From the NCBI RefSeq assembly GCF_011764445.1, contig NZ_BLPG01000001.1:1922001-1986000 (forward strand): a DNA stretch of 64,000 bases, given 5' to 3'. Under the pieces are notes generated by a model, which saw only the letters and a list, made by a program, of their open reading frames with translations, was not told the DNA's origin and searched no databases. Positions 55,948-64,000 of the stretch are shown piece after piece (the stretch's first letter is position 1; every line of letters begins with the position of its first letter). The translations under genes were made by a program, and so were the position numbers. The stretch is from Phytohabitans rumicis (lineage in GTDB: Bacteria; Actinomycetota; Actinomycetes; Mycobacteriales; Micromonosporaceae).

Positions 55948-57133
55948 CGTGACCGTGGTCGGCATCGGCGCCGACGGCTGGGCCGGCCTGTCCGCCACCG
56001 CCCAGGACGCCGTACGCGCCGCCGAGGTGCTGCTCGGCAGCCGGCGCCAGCTCGACCTGGTCCCGGACGAGGCCAAGGGCGAGCGGGTGCCGTGGCCATC
56101 CCCGCTGCTGCCCGCCCTGCCCGGCCTCCTCGAACGGCACCGCGACGCCCGCACGTGCGTGCTGGCCAGCGGCGACCCTATGTTCTACGGCATCGGCTCC
56201 ACGGTGGTGCGGATCCTCGGACCCGACCGGGTCACGGTGCTCCCGCAGGCGGCGTCGACGTCGCTGGCCTGCGCCCGGCTCGGCTGGGCCGCCGAGGAGG
56301 TCGAGGTGGTCAGCCTGGTCGGCCGCCCGGTCGAACTGCTGCACACCGCCGTCCACCCCGGCCGCCGCCTGCTCGTGCTCTCCGCCGGTGCCGCCTCCCC
56401 CGCGGCCATCGCCGCGCTGCTCACCTCCAAGGGGTACGGCGAGAGCGCGCTGACCGTGCTGGCACAGCTCGGCGGTCCCGGCGAACGGATCGTGCGGGGC
56501 ACCGCCCAGGACTCGTGGGACGCGGCCGACCCGCTCAACCTGGTGGCCGTCCAGTGCCGGGGCACCGCCGTGCTGCCGACCGTGCCCGGCCTGCCCGACG
56601 CGGCGTACGACCACGACGGGCAGCTCACCAAGCGGGAGATCCGGGCGATCACGCTGGCCCGCCTGGCGCCCGTGCCCGGCCAACTCCTGTGGGACGTCGG
56701 GGCCGGCGCCGGCAGCATCGCGATCGAGTGGATGCGCGCGCACCGGGCGTGCCGGGCGATCGCGGTCGAGTCCGACGGTGCACGGGCCGCACGCATCTGC
56801 GCCAATGCCCAGTCGCTGGGCGTACCCGGACTTGTCGTGGTGGAAGGCCGGGCGCCGGCGGCGCTTTCCGGCCTCGCGGCGCCGGACGCCGTGTTCGTCG
56901 GCGGCGGGGTGACCGCGCCCGGGATGGTGGAGCAGTGCTGGGCGGCGCTGCGCCCCGGCGGGCGGCTGGTGGTCAACGCGGTGACGCTGGAGTCCGAGCG
57001 CGTCGTGACCGACTGGTACGGCCGGGTGGGCGGCGACCTGACCCGCATCGCCATCAACCGGGCGGCGCCGGTGGGGGGCTTCACCGGCTGGCGGCCGGCG
57101 CTGCCGGTAACACAGTGGACGGTGCACAAGTGA
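55940..57133 (+). CDS. cobL: Precorrin-6Y C5,15-methyltransferase (decarboxylating), CbiE-CbiT fusion
   Basis: 397 residues. The N-terminal CbiE domain is a tetrapyrrole methylase ([31 protein letters not shown]). The C-terminal CbiT domain has [36 protein letters not shown], the SAM site. It methylates C5 and C15 and removes the C12 acetate carboxyl of precorrin-6Y. The stop overlaps cobM by GTGA. Confidence 0.94.
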   Translation: MPDVTVVGIGADGWAGLSATAQDAVRAAEVLLGSRRQLDLVPDEAKGERVPWPSPLLPALPGLLERHRDARTCVLASGDPMFYGIGSTVVRILGPDRVTVLPQAASTSLACARLGWAAEEVEVVSLVGRPVELLHTAVHPGRRLLVLSAGAASPAAIAALLTSKGYGESALTVLAQLGGPGERIVRGTAQDSWDAADPLNLVAVQCRGTAVLPTVPGLPDAAYDHDGQLTKREIRAITLARLAPVPGQLLWDVGAGAGSIAIEWMRAHRACRAIAVESDGARAARICANAQSLGVPGLVVVEGRAPAALSGLAAPDAVFVGGGVTAPGMVEQCWAALRPGGRLVVNAVTLESERVVTDWYGRVGGDLTRIAINRAAPVGGFTGWRPALPVTQWTVHK

Positions 57134-57887
57134 CTGTCCACTTCATCGGCGCGGGACCGGGTGCGGCCGACCTGATCACCGTGCGGGGCGGGACCTGATC
57201 GCGGCCAGCCCGGTCTGCCTGTACGCCGGCAGCCTCGTCCCGTTGGAGTTGCTGGCGCACTGCCCGACCGGTGCGCGCACAGTGGACACCGCCCGGCTGA
57301 CCCTGGACGAGATCGTCGCCGAGATGGTGTCCGCCCACGCCGGTGGGCTCGACGTGGCGCGGCTGCACTCGGGCGACCCGTCGGTGTTCAGCGCGATGGC
57401 CGAGCAGATGCGCCGCCTCGACGCGGCCGGCGTGCCGTACGACGTGACCCCGGGCGTGCCCGCCTTCGCGGCGGCGGCCGCGTCGCTGGGCCGCGAACTG
57501 ACTGTGCCCACAGTCGGGCAGACCGTGATCCTGACCCGCGTATCAGGACAGGCCACCCCGATGCCGCCCGGCGAGGACCTGGCCACCCTCGGCGCCAGCC
57601 GCGCCACGATCGTGCTGCACCTGGCCGTCCAGCGCATCGACGACGTGGTGGCCGCGCTGGTCCCGCACTACGGGGCGGACTGCCCGGCCGCCGTGGTCGC
57701 GTACGCCAGCCGCCCCGACGAGCTCATCCTCCGCGGCCCGCTGTCCACCATCGCGGCCCAGGTCCACGCGGCCGCCGTGAAACGCACCGCCGTCATCGTC
57801 GTAGGCCAGGTGCTGACCGCCCTGAACTTCCCCGACAGCCACCTCTACTCCCCCACCCGCCCCGCTAGCCCCCGCCTCGCGAGTTGA
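57130..57887 (+). CDS. cobM: Precorrin-4 C11-methyltransferase (one frameshift near the N-terminus in this sequence)
   Basis: Tetrapyrrole methylase. It starts [20 protein letters not shown] at GTG 57130. The frame then breaks near 57189, where adding one C gives VRGRDLIAASPVCLYAGS, the usual family N-terminus, and continues LDEIVAEMVSAHAGG, VARLHSGDPSVFSAM, RELTVPTVGQTVILTR to the stop at 57887, about 252 residues. Follows cobL with a GTGA overlap. The last codons are part of palindrome C3. Confidence 0.88.
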
Positions 57888-57942
57888 TCAGGGAATAGCT
57901 CTGGCGTGTTGCGGAGTGGCGCGGGAGCAGGTCCCTGATCAC
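57883..57942. repeat. Palindromic repeat family C, copy C3
   Basis: The left arm GTTGATCAGGGA includes the cobM stop TGA (57885-57887). The right arm is GGTCCCTGATCAC. The apex contains GGCGTGTTGCGG. The inner stem pairs imperfectly. Confidence 0.82.
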
Positions 57943-57960
57943 GGGGATCTTGACCTGCGG

Positions 57961-57983
57961 TACCTGACGGAAGGTGGCAGGTA
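57961..57983. promoter_or_regulatory. Inverted repeat before the VOC gene (operator candidate)
   Basis: TACCTG ... CAGGTA, 23 bp overall, 19 bases before ATG 58003. Possible operator; no matching regulator is identified in the window. Confidence 0.3.
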
Positions 57984-58002
57984 TGGGCGGCAGGCTGGGG
58001 GC

Positions 58003-58368
58003 ATGACAGCGATTGCCAACCTCGTCATGGTCAACATCGACGGGCCGGACCCGGCCGCGCTCGCCCGCTTCTACCACCAGGTGCTCGGGTGGGAGGTGAC
58101 CCACAGCGAGCACGAGTACGCGATGATCAGCGACGGGACCACCTCGATCGGCTTCGGGCGGGTCGAGGACTACCAGCCGCCGGCGTGGCCCAACCCGGGT
58201 GGCACCAAGCAGTTCCACCTCGACGTGGGCGTGGAGGATCTGGACAAGGCCGAGGAGCTCTACCTGGCCGCGGGCGCGACGAAGCCCGAGTTCCAGCCCG
58301 GTGGCGAGCGCTGGCGGGTGCTGATCGACCCGGCCGGCCACCCGTTCTGCATCTGTCCCCGCGGCTGA
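58003..58368 (+). CDS. VOC-superfamily protein (glyoxalase/bleomycin-resistance fold)
   Basis: 121 residues. LVMVNIDGPDPAALARFYHQVLGWEV, then FHLDVGVEDLDKAEELYLAAGA and VLIDPAGHPFCICP, the typical repeated beta-alpha-beta units with metal ligands near His and Glu positions. Catalytic activity unknown. It is flanked on both sides by family C palindromes inside the cobalamin region, so it is an independent unit. Confidence 0.83.
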   Translation: MTAIANLVMVNIDGPDPAALARFYHQVLGWEVTHSEHEYAMISDGTTSIGFGRVEDYQPPAWPNPGGTKQFHLDVGVEDLDKAEELYLAAGATKPEFQPGGERWRVLIDPAGHPFCICPRG

Positions 58369-58384
58369 CGTCCGCCCAAGATCG

Positions 58385-58447
58385 CGTTGATCAGGGATCC
58401 GCTCTCCCGGCGCACCGCAACACGCCCGAGCTACTCCCTGATCAACG
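58385..58447. repeat. Palindromic repeat family C, copy C4 (inverted)
   Basis: The outer stem is CGTTGATCAGGGA / TCCCTGATCAACG. The apex reads GGCGTGTTGCGG on the minus strand, so this copy is in the opposite orientation to C3. It begins 16 bases after the VOC stop. Confidence 0.85.
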
Positions 58448-58495
58448 TGGGCGCCAACGTGGCGAGGGGTTGTGGGGGCCCGGCACACTGTGGCG

Positions 58496-59971
58496 GTGAT
58501 GAGACGGGTGGTCGTCGCGCTCAGTGTTGGCGTCGTCGCGGCGTGTGGCACCGAGCCGGAGGTGCGGTTCGTGACCGGGTCGCCGCCGGCCACCCCGGTC
58601 GAGGCCGTGACGGTCGCCCCGGCGTCGTTCGAGGGGTGGTCGGACCCGGCCAAGGTGGGCCAGCCGTACGGCGAGACGGTCGACGGGCTGCTCACCTTCC
58701 GCGGCAACCCGACGCGGACGTACTACGGCACCGGGCCGGTGCCGCGCACCAAGCCGGCCCAGCGGTGGCAGTTCCCGCGTACGGGCGGGCTGTGCGCGAA
58801 GTCGACCGACTCAAAGGGCGAGCGGGTCTGGTGCGGATCGGGCTGGACCGGTCAGCCGGCCGTCTTCGAGCGCCAGGGCCGCACCTGGGTGGTCTTCGGC
58901 GCGTACGACCGGGCGGTGCACTTCCTCGACGCGAAGACCGGCGAGCGGATCCTGCCGGACTTTCCCACCGGCGACATCATCAAGGGTTCGGTCACTGTGG
59001 ACCCCGACGGCTTTCCGCTGGTCTACACCGGCTCACGGGACAACTACTACCGGATCCTCGCGATCGACCGCGGCAAGCCCACCGAGCTGTGGCGGCTGTC
59101 GGCCACCGCTGTCTCCCCCACGATGTGGAACAACGACTGGGACGGCTCCGCGCTCGTCATCGACGACTACCTCTTCGAGGGCGGGGAGAACAGCCAGTTC
59201 CACGTCGTCAAGCTCAACCGCGGGTACGGGCCGGACGGCAAGGTGCGGGTGAAGCCGAAGGTGGTCTTCCACGCACCGGGCTGGGACGCCCAACTGCTCA
59301 AGGACGTCGGCGACCAGAACGTGTCCATCGAGGGCTCGGTCGCGGTGTCCGGCAACGTGGTGTACTTCGCGAACTCCGGCGGCCTGGTCCAGGGCTGGGA
59401 CATCAGCGGGCTCAAGCAGGGCCGTACGCCGAAGCGGGTGTTTCGCTTCTGGACCGGCGACGACACGGACGCCACCATCGTCGCCGACGAGAAGGGCGCG
59501 CTCTACATCGGCGCGCAGTACGAGCGGGGCACCGCCCGGTCCCGGCAGGTCGGCCAGATGATGAAGCTGGACCCGAGCCGCCCCAAGGATCCGCTGGTGT
59601 GGAAGGTGGACGACCACGCCACCAAGCCCGCCGGGATCTGGGGCACGCCGGCCCTCTACAAGGACGTCGTCATCTACGACACGACCGGCGGCGACGTGGT
59701 CGGCGTCGACCGGGACAGCGGCGCGGTGCGCTGGCGCTTCCACCTGCCGCCCACGACCTGGCAGTCGCCGGTCGTGGTCGACGACGTGCTGCTCATCGGG
59801 GACTGCAAGGGCGACATGCACGCGTACGACGTACGGGACACGAAGGCCCAGCCGAAGCCACTGTGGACGGTCCACATCGGCGGCTGTGTCGAGTCGACGC
59901 CCGCGGTGTGGAAGGGCACGCTGTACTTCGGCACCCGGGCCGGCGCGTTCCACGCGATCGGGGCGGCCTAG
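58496..59971 (+). CDS. Lipoprotein with PQQ-like beta-propeller
   Basis: About 491 residues. Signal MRRVVVALSVGVVAACG with lipobox VAAC. The mature part has blades such as TWVVFGAYDRAVHFLDAKTGERI, VDPDGFPLVYTGSRDNYYRILAIDRG, VVIYDTTGGDVVGVDRDSGAVRW and LLIGDCKGDMHAYDVRD. No dehydrogenase active site is evident. GTG 58496 (with CACACT six bases upstream) or ATG 58499 may be the start. Its stop abuts cobK, with which it is probably co-transcribed; a role in cobalt or corrinoid binding is only a guess. Confidence 0.82.
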   Translation: MMRRVVVALSVGVVAACGTEPEVRFVTGSPPATPVEAVTVAPASFEGWSDPAKVGQPYGETVDGLLTFRGNPTRTYYGTGPVPRTKPAQRWQFPRTGGLCAKSTDSKGERVWCGSGWTGQPAVFERQGRTWVVFGAYDRAVHFLDAKTGERILPDFPTGDIIKGSVTVDPDGFPLVYTGSRDNYYRILAIDRGKPTELWRLSATAVSPTMWNNDWDGSALVIDDYLFEGGENSQFHVVKLNRGYGPDGKVRVKPKVVFHAPGWDAQLLKDVGDQNVSIEGSVAVSGNVVYFANSGGLVQGWDISGLKQGRTPKRVFRFWTGDDTDATIVADEKGALYIGAQYERGTARSRQVGQMMKLDPSRPKDPLVWKVDDHATKPAGIWGTPALYKDVVIYDTTGGDVVGVDRDSGAVRWRFHLPPTTWQSPVVVDDVLLIGDCKGDMHAYDVRDTKAQPKPLWTVHIGGCVESTPAVWKGTLYFGTRAGAFHAIGAA

Positions 59972-60703
59972 ATGCGGCTACTGATCCTCGGCGGCACCGG
60001 CGAGGCCCGCGCCCTGGCCCTCGCCTGCGCGGGCTGGCACGTGGTGACCTCGCTCGCCGGCCGGGTACGCGATCCGCGCCTGCCCGCCGGACAGGTGCGG
60101 ATCGGCGGTTTCGGCGGTCCGGAAGGGCTGGCCACCTGGCTGGCGGAGCAGCGGATCGACGCCGTCGTGGACGCCACGCACCCGTTCGCGAGCCGGATCA
60201 GCGCCTCCGCTCGGGCGGCCACCGCCCAGACCGGCGTGCCGCTGCTGGCGCTGCACCGGCCGGGCTGGACCGCGGAGCCGGGCGACGACTGGCGCCGGGT
60301 GCCGACCGTGGCTCAGGCCGCGGCCGCGCTGCCCGGACTGGGCAAGCGGGTGATGCTGACCACCGGACGGCAGAGCCTGGCCGTGTTCGCCCCGCTGGAC
60401 CTGTGGTTTCTCATCCGCACCGTGGACCCGCCGGAGCCGCCGCTGCCGGCCCGGCACCTGCTGCTGCTGGACCGGGGACCGTACACGGTGGACGGCGAGG
60501 CGGCGCTCATGCGGGAGCAGGCGATCGACGTACTGGTCACGAAGGACAGCGGCGGCGAGATGACCGCGGCGAAGCTGGTGGCGGCCCGCCAGCTCGGCCT
60601 GCCCGTCGTGATGGTCGACCGGCCGGCCCCGGCCGCGGTCGTGCCAGCGGTGTCCACCGTGGACGAAGCGGTCGCGTGGCTCAGGGATAACGCCGTGGTG
60701 TGA
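59972..60703 (+). CDS. cobK: Precorrin-6A reductase
   Basis: 243 residues. MRLLILGGTGEARALALACAGW (NADPH site), VVDATHPFASRIS, KRVMLTTGRQSL, VLVTKDSGGEMTAAKLVAA are family motifs. Reduces precorrin-6A to 6Y, the substrate of CobL. ATG directly follows the stop of the propeller gene. Its 3' end overlaps the convergent cobIJ end by 23 bases. Confidence 0.94.
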   Translation: MRLLILGGTGEARALALACAGWHVVTSLAGRVRDPRLPAGQVRIGGFGGPEGLATWLAEQRIDAVVDATHPFASRISASARAATAQTGVPLLALHRPGWTAEPGDDWRRVPTVAQAAAALPGLGKRVMLTTGRQSLAVFAPLDLWFLIRTVDPPEPPLPARHLLLLDRGPYTVDGEAALMREQAIDVLVTKDSGGEMTAAKLVAARQLGLPVVMVDRPAPAAVVPAVSTVDEAVAWLRDNAVV

Positions 60704-62168
60704 ACACCGCGCTCCCGGCCACGCGCGTGGTCGACGAGCCGACGATCAGCAGGCAGCGCATGTCGATCCCGGCCGGGTCGAGGTCGGCCAGGCGCACCAC
60801 CCGTACGTCCTCCGCGGGCCCACCGACGTCCCGGCCGACCACCACCGGCGTGTCCGGCGCCCGGTGCTCCAGCAGCAGATCCCGGGCCTTCTCCACCTGC
60901 CACGTACGGCTGCGCGACGCCGGGTTGTAGATGGCGATGACCAGGTCGGCGCGGGCCGCGGCGGTGAGCCGCTCGACGATGACGTCCCACGGCTTGAGCC
61001 GGTCCGACAGCGACAGCACGCAGTAGTCGTGCCCGAGCGGCGCCCCGGCCCGGCTGGCCACGGCCTGGGCGGCGGTGAGGCCGGGCACGATCCGCACCGG
61101 CACGCCCGCGAAGCGCGGCTCCGCGGCCACCTCGAGGACCGCGCTGGCCATCGCGAACACGCCCGGGTCCCCGGACGACACGACCGCGACCCGCGCACCG
61201 GAGGCGGCCAGGTCCAGCGCGTACGCGGCGCGCGCCGCCTCCTCCCGGTTGTCCGACGGGTGCCGGCGTTGGCGCGGGTTCGGCGGCACCCGGTCCAGGT
61301 ACGGGCCGTACCCGACCAGGTCGTCGGCGGCGGCGAGGGCGGACTGCGCCTCGGGTGTCGTCCACTCCCGACCGGCCGGGCCGAGGCCGACGACGATCAC
61401 CTCACCGGTGGCGGTGGCGGGTGCCGGCCGCGCGACGACCGGTGCCGCGGCCACCCGGCTGGGCAGCATGGCGAGGGAGAAGTACGGCACGGTCGCGGGG
61501 TCCACATCGGACAGCGGAACGGCGCGCTCCCGGTCGGTGGTGGCGCGCTCGACGTACCACGCCTCGTCCAGGCGGCCGGCCTCGGCGAGCGCGTCCCGCA
61601 CGGCGCCGAACGTGCGGCCCAGCTTGAGGATCGCGGCCGAGTCGGTGCCGGCGAGCCGCCGGGCCAACTCGTCCGGCGCCAGCGTGCCGGGCAGCACGGT
61701 CAGCACCTCGTCGCGCTCGACGAGCGGGCGGCCCAGCGTGGCAGCCGCCGCGCTGACCGAGGTGACGCCGGGTACGACCTCGGTGGGGTACCGGTGCGCC
61801 AACCGCTTGTGCATGTGCATGTAGGACCCGTAGAAGAACGGGTCGCCCTCGCACAGCACCACCACGTCGCGGCCGGCCTCCAGGTGGGCGGCCAGGCGCC
61901 CGGCGCAGTCGGCGTAGAAGTCCTCGATGGCGCCCCGGTAGCCGCCCGGGTGCGCGGTCGTCTCGGTGGTCACCGGGTAGACCAGCGCCTCCTCGATCTG
62001 CCCGGCCCGCAGGTACGGCTCGGCCACCGAACGCGCGATGCTGCGGCCGTGCCGGGCGCTGTGGTAGGCGACCACGTCGGCCCGTTCGACGAGCCGGGCG
62101 GCCTTGACGGTCACCAGCTCCGGGTCGCCCGGTCCGAGCCCCACGCCCCACAGACGCCCCGTGCCCAT
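60681..62168 (-). CDS. cobIJ: CobI-CobJ fusion: precorrin-2 C20- and precorrin-3B C17-methyltransferase
   Basis: 495 residues, two tetrapyrrole methylases in one chain. The CobI half (about 1-240) has WGVGLGPGDPELVTVKAARLVERADVVAYHS and VLCEGDPFFYGSYMH. The CobJ half (about 250-495) has VIVVGLGPAGREWTTPEAQSAL, VAVVSSGDPGVFAMASAV and VIAIYNPASRSR. Fusions of this kind are common in actinobacteria. Together they carry precorrin-2 to precorrin-4 with CobG. ATG 62168 overlaps the cobH stop by one base. Confidence 0.94.
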   Translation of the reverse strand: MGTGRLWGVGLGPGDPELVTVKAARLVERADVVAYHSARHGRSIARSVAEPYLRAGQIEEALVYPVTTETTAHPGGYRGAIEDFYADCAGRLAAHLEAGRDVVVLCEGDPFFYGSYMHMHKRLAHRYPTEVVPGVTSVSAAAATLGRPLVERDEVLTVLPGTLAPDELARRLAGTDSAAILKLGRTFGAVRDALAEAGRLDEAWYVERATTDRERAVPLSDVDPATVPYFSLAMLPSRVAAAPVVARPAPATATGEVIVVGLGPAGREWTTPEAQSALAAADDLVGYGPYLDRVPPNPRQRRHPSDNREEAARAAYALDLAASGARVAVVSSGDPGVFAMASAVLEVAAEPRFAGVPVRIVPGLTAAQAVASRAGAPLGHDYCVLSLSDRLKPWDVIVERLTAAARADLVIAIYNPASRSRTWQVEKARDLLLEHRAPDTPVVVGRDVGGPAEDVRVVRLADLDPAGIDMRCLLIVGSSTTRVAGSAVFTPRRYP

Positions 62169-62788
62169 CACTCCTCCTCGCTCGCGATGGCGTTGATCGC
62201 CGCCGCGGTCATCGCGCTGCCGCCCCGCCGGCCGTGCACCACCAGGTGTTCCAGCCCGCTGCCCGCCAGCGCCTGCTTCGACTCGGCCGCCCCGATGAAC
62301 CCGACCGGGATGCCGAGCACCGCGGCCGGGCGGCCGGCGCCCTCGCCGACCAGCTCCAGGAGCCGGAACAGCGCGGTGGGCGCGTTGCCGACCGCGACGA
62401 CCGCGCCGTCGAGGCGGTCCCGCCACAGCTCCAGCGCGGCGGCGCTGCGCGTGGTGCCGAGCCGGGCGGCCAGGTCGGGCACCCGCGGATCGCGGAGCGT
62501 GCAGACCACCTCGTTGTCCGCGGGCAGCCGGCGGCGGGTCACCCCGGCGGCCACCATCGCGGCGTCGCACAGGATCGGGGCGCCGCCGCGCAGCGCCGCC
62601 TCGGCGGCCGCGACGACCCCCGCCGACCAGGCCAGGTCCGCGACCAGGTCGACCATCCCGCAGGCGTGGATCATGCGTACGGCCACCCGGGCCACGCCGT
62701 CCGGCAGCCCGGCGAGGTCCGCCTCGGCCCGGATCGTCGCGAACGACCGGCGGTAGATCTCCGCACCGTCCTTGATGTACGCCGTCAT
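62168..62788 (-). CDS. cobH: Precorrin-8X methylmutase
   Basis: 206 residues. [25 protein letters not shown] start, catalytic His in [13 protein letters not shown], then [21 protein letters not shown] and [16 protein letters not shown]. Converts precorrin-8X to hydrogenobyrinate. ATG 62788 overlaps the cobG stop by ATGA. Confidence 0.95.
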   Translation of the reverse strand: MTAYIKDGAEIYRRSFATIRAEADLAGLPDGVARVAVRMIHACGMVDLVADLAWSAGVVAAAEAALRGGAPILCDAAMVAAGVTRRRLPADNEVVCTLRDPRVPDLAARLGTTRSAAALELWRDRLDGAVVAVGNAPTALFRLLELVGEGAGRPAAVLGIPVGFIGAAESKQALAGSGLEHLVVHGRRGGSAMTAAAINAIASEEE

Positions 62789-63900
62789 GGCTGCGTCTCC
62801 ATGTACCCGTCCTCGGTCGCCAGCATCCGCACGTGGTCGGCCGCCGGGCTGCCGCAGGCGCGCGGGCAGCCCACCCAGTGCACCGGCAGCGGGGGCGACG
62901 ACTGTCCACTGTGGTGGGCGATCGCGTCGGCGCGTACGTCGGTCGCGGACTTGGCGCAGCCGGTGGAGCCCGCGCAGGCGGTCACGCCGACCCACGACGA
63001 GCCGGGATCCGTTGCCAGGCCGGCGTTTTCCAGCGCGGGCAGGAGCCCGAGGTCGGGCAGGTCGACCGCGACCACGCTCCGCCACGGCGTGACGACCACG
63101 CCCGGCGCCGCACACAGGACCTTGATCTGGGCGCGGTCGAGCCGGCCCAGCGGCGCGGTCGCGGCGATCGCCAACCGGCAGTCAGCCTGCGGGATGACGC
63201 CGATCGGGCCGTGCGCCACCGGTCGCGCGGGCGGCGCCGCCGCCGGCCCGGAGCCCAGGCGGGCCGCCACGAGCGCCGCGCCATCGTCTATTTCGGACAG
63301 CCGCCAGTGGTCGCCGCGCAGCGCCAGGAACGCGTGCGCCGCCGCCAGCAACACCGGCACCGCCTCGTCCGGGGCCACCCGCAGGCCGCTGTCCTGGCCG
63401 GCGAGCAGCACCGTCCGGCCGCGCAGTCCCACATCGGCGCCCAGCCCGGCCACGTCGCCGCGCCCGTCGTCGAGCGCGAACAGGAAGCGGCCGGGCAGCT
63501 GCGCCAGCGCCGGATCGGCGCACAGGGCCCGGTCGAGCGCCGCCACGAGCGACCGGACATCCAGCACGCCCCGCCCGTCGCGCCCGCTCAACGGCGAGGC
63601 GACGATGTTCCGTACCCGCTCATGGGTGACCGACGGCAGCAGGCCGGCCGCCGACAGCCGCGCGGCGAGCGCCGTCTCCGCGCCGGCCGCGAGGCCGCGG
63701 ACCTGGAGGTTGGCCCGGGACGTGAGCTCCAGCCCGCCGTCGCCCAGTTCGGCCGTCGCGTCCGCGAGCGCCCGCCACTGGGCGGCGGTCAGCGCGCCGC
63801 CGGGCACGCGGACCCGCGCCAGCCCGCCGTCGACGGCGCGGTGCACGTCGATCGCGCCGGGGCAGGCGTCGGGGTGGGACCGCCGGGGTGACCTGGGCAC
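62785..63900 (-). CDS. cobG: Precorrin-3B synthase CobG
   Basis: Monooxygenase with a 4Fe-4S cluster, the step that marks the aerobic cobalamin route. 371 residues from GTG 63900 ([21 protein letters not shown]). Two ferredoxin-like half domains ([15 protein letters not shown]) of the nitrite/sulfite reductase fold; cluster ligands in [15 protein letters not shown] and [13 protein letters not shown]. The GTG has TAGTAT seven bases upstream and no ribosome site, so it is leaderless and heads cobG-cobH-cobIJ. Divergent from the riboswitch. Confidence 0.92.
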   Translation of the reverse strand: MPRSPRRSHPDACPGAIDVHRAVDGGLARVRVPGGALTAAQWRALADATAELGDGGLELTSRANLQVRGLAAGAETALAARLSAAGLLPSVTHERVRNIVASPLSGRDGRGVLDVRSLVAALDRALCADPALAQLPGRFLFALDDGRGDVAGLGADVGLRGRTVLLAGQDSGLRVAPDEAVPVLLAAAHAFLALRGDHWRLSEIDDGAALVAARLGSGPAAAPPARPVAHGPIGVIPQADCRLAIAATAPLGRLDRAQIKVLCAAPGVVVTPWRSVVAVDLPDLGLLPALENAGLATDPGSSWVGVTACAGSTGCAKSATDVRADAIAHHSGQSSPPLPVHWVGCPRACGSPAADHVRMLATEDGYMETQP

Positions 63901-63907
63901 GGGCCGG

Positions 63908-63913
63908 ATACTA
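63908..63913 (-). promoter_or_regulatory. -10 element TAGTAT for cobG-cobH-cobIJ
   Basis: TAGTAT on the minus strand, seven bases before GTG 63900; leaderless signature. No riboswitch lies on this strand. Confidence 0.55.
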
Positions 63914-63921
63914 CGGGCAGC

Positions 63922-64000
63922 TACGCTGGGGTCCGCAACCCGCGGCGACAAGCGGAGGAAGCCGGTGCGAGTCCGGCGCGGTCCCGCCACTGTCACTGAG
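63922..64000 (+). promoter_or_regulatory. Promoter and cobalamin riboswitch, cut by the window edge
   Basis: TACGCT (63922-63927) is a likely -10. Downstream, GGAGGAAGCCGGTGCGAGTC then CGGCGCGG and the B12-box core GGTCCCGCCACTGT (63980-63993) match the adenosylcobalamin riboswitch consensus. The element reads rightward and would repress, when cobalamin is plentiful, a gene beyond the window, for instance a cobalt transporter or cobN; which one is unknown. Confidence 0.88.

Noticed and set aside
62789-62909. N-terminal extension of the cobIJ/cobH frames
   Set aside because: The extra residues lack homology, and ATGA/TGATG overlaps mark the real starts.

Overview
The window is high-GC DNA with GTG starts, tightly overlapping genes and actinobacterial markers: pimA and pgsA for phosphatidylinositol mannosides, an EF-G2 paralogue, aerobic cobalamin genes, and DUF4235/DUF3618 proteins. 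Gene order from hisS to thrS follows the Mycobacterium tuberculosis block hisS, glyoxalase-like MBL, cyclophilin, relA, apt, secF, secD, yajC, ruvBAC ... yebC, pdxT, pdxS ... pimA, acyltransferase, pgsA ... HIT, thrS. The repeats and gene style point to a Micromonosporaceae-like actinomycete (inference, moderate confidence). No rRNA, tRNA, CRISPR array or transposase was seen.

Layout. 1-2.3 kb: 5' end of urtA (urea ABC transporter binding protein), an AmiC-like binding protein and a MarR regulator. 2.2-15.5 kb: housekeeping block hisS, MBL hydrolase, two tandem membrane-anchored cyclophilins, relA, apt, secF-secD, yajC, ruvB-ruvA-ruvC. 15.5-24.7 kb: accessory insert with an MFS exporter-TetR operon and its operators, a class V aminotransferase, a secreted GH12 glucanase, a dicarboxylate symporter with a divergent CitA/CitB-type two-component system, and a beta-propeller lipoprotein. 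25.3-38.2 kb: yebC, pdxT, pdxS, pimA, PIM acyltransferase, pgsA, EF-G2, aldo/keto reductase, HIT hydrolase, thrS, cyclopropane-fatty-acid synthase-like enzyme. 38.5-55.9 kb: glycosidase, OmpR-type two-component system, deaminase, methyltransferases, second aldo/keto reductase, cspA, envelope-stress-type small membrane genes, MscS channel, GH3 hexosaminidase, MarR with a Cys/His tail, RecQ. 55.9-64 kb: aerobic cobalamin locus (cobL, cobM, cobK, cobIJ fusion, cobH, cobG) ending in a cobalamin riboswitch that points out of the window.

Three cross-cutting observations. (1) Intergenic palindromes fall into several families. Family B (5 copies) has CGATCAAG boxes phased 19 nt apart around a 25-bp hairpin. 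It always lies 3' of a minus-strand gene, in four of five cases with a short GC-rich tandem array between element and gene. Families A and C share an apical GGCGTGTYGCGG motif and sit within a few bases of stop codons. These look like mobilised terminator or 3'-end modules and are the best candidate for something undescribed. (2) Nine otherwise well-conserved coding sites carry a one-base deficit, almost all in a G or C run. This is best explained by sequence or assembly error, so the affected genes are annotated as whole genes. (3) At least twelve genes have a TANNNT hexamer 6-7 nt before the start codon, the signature of leaderless transcription; this helped choose starts.
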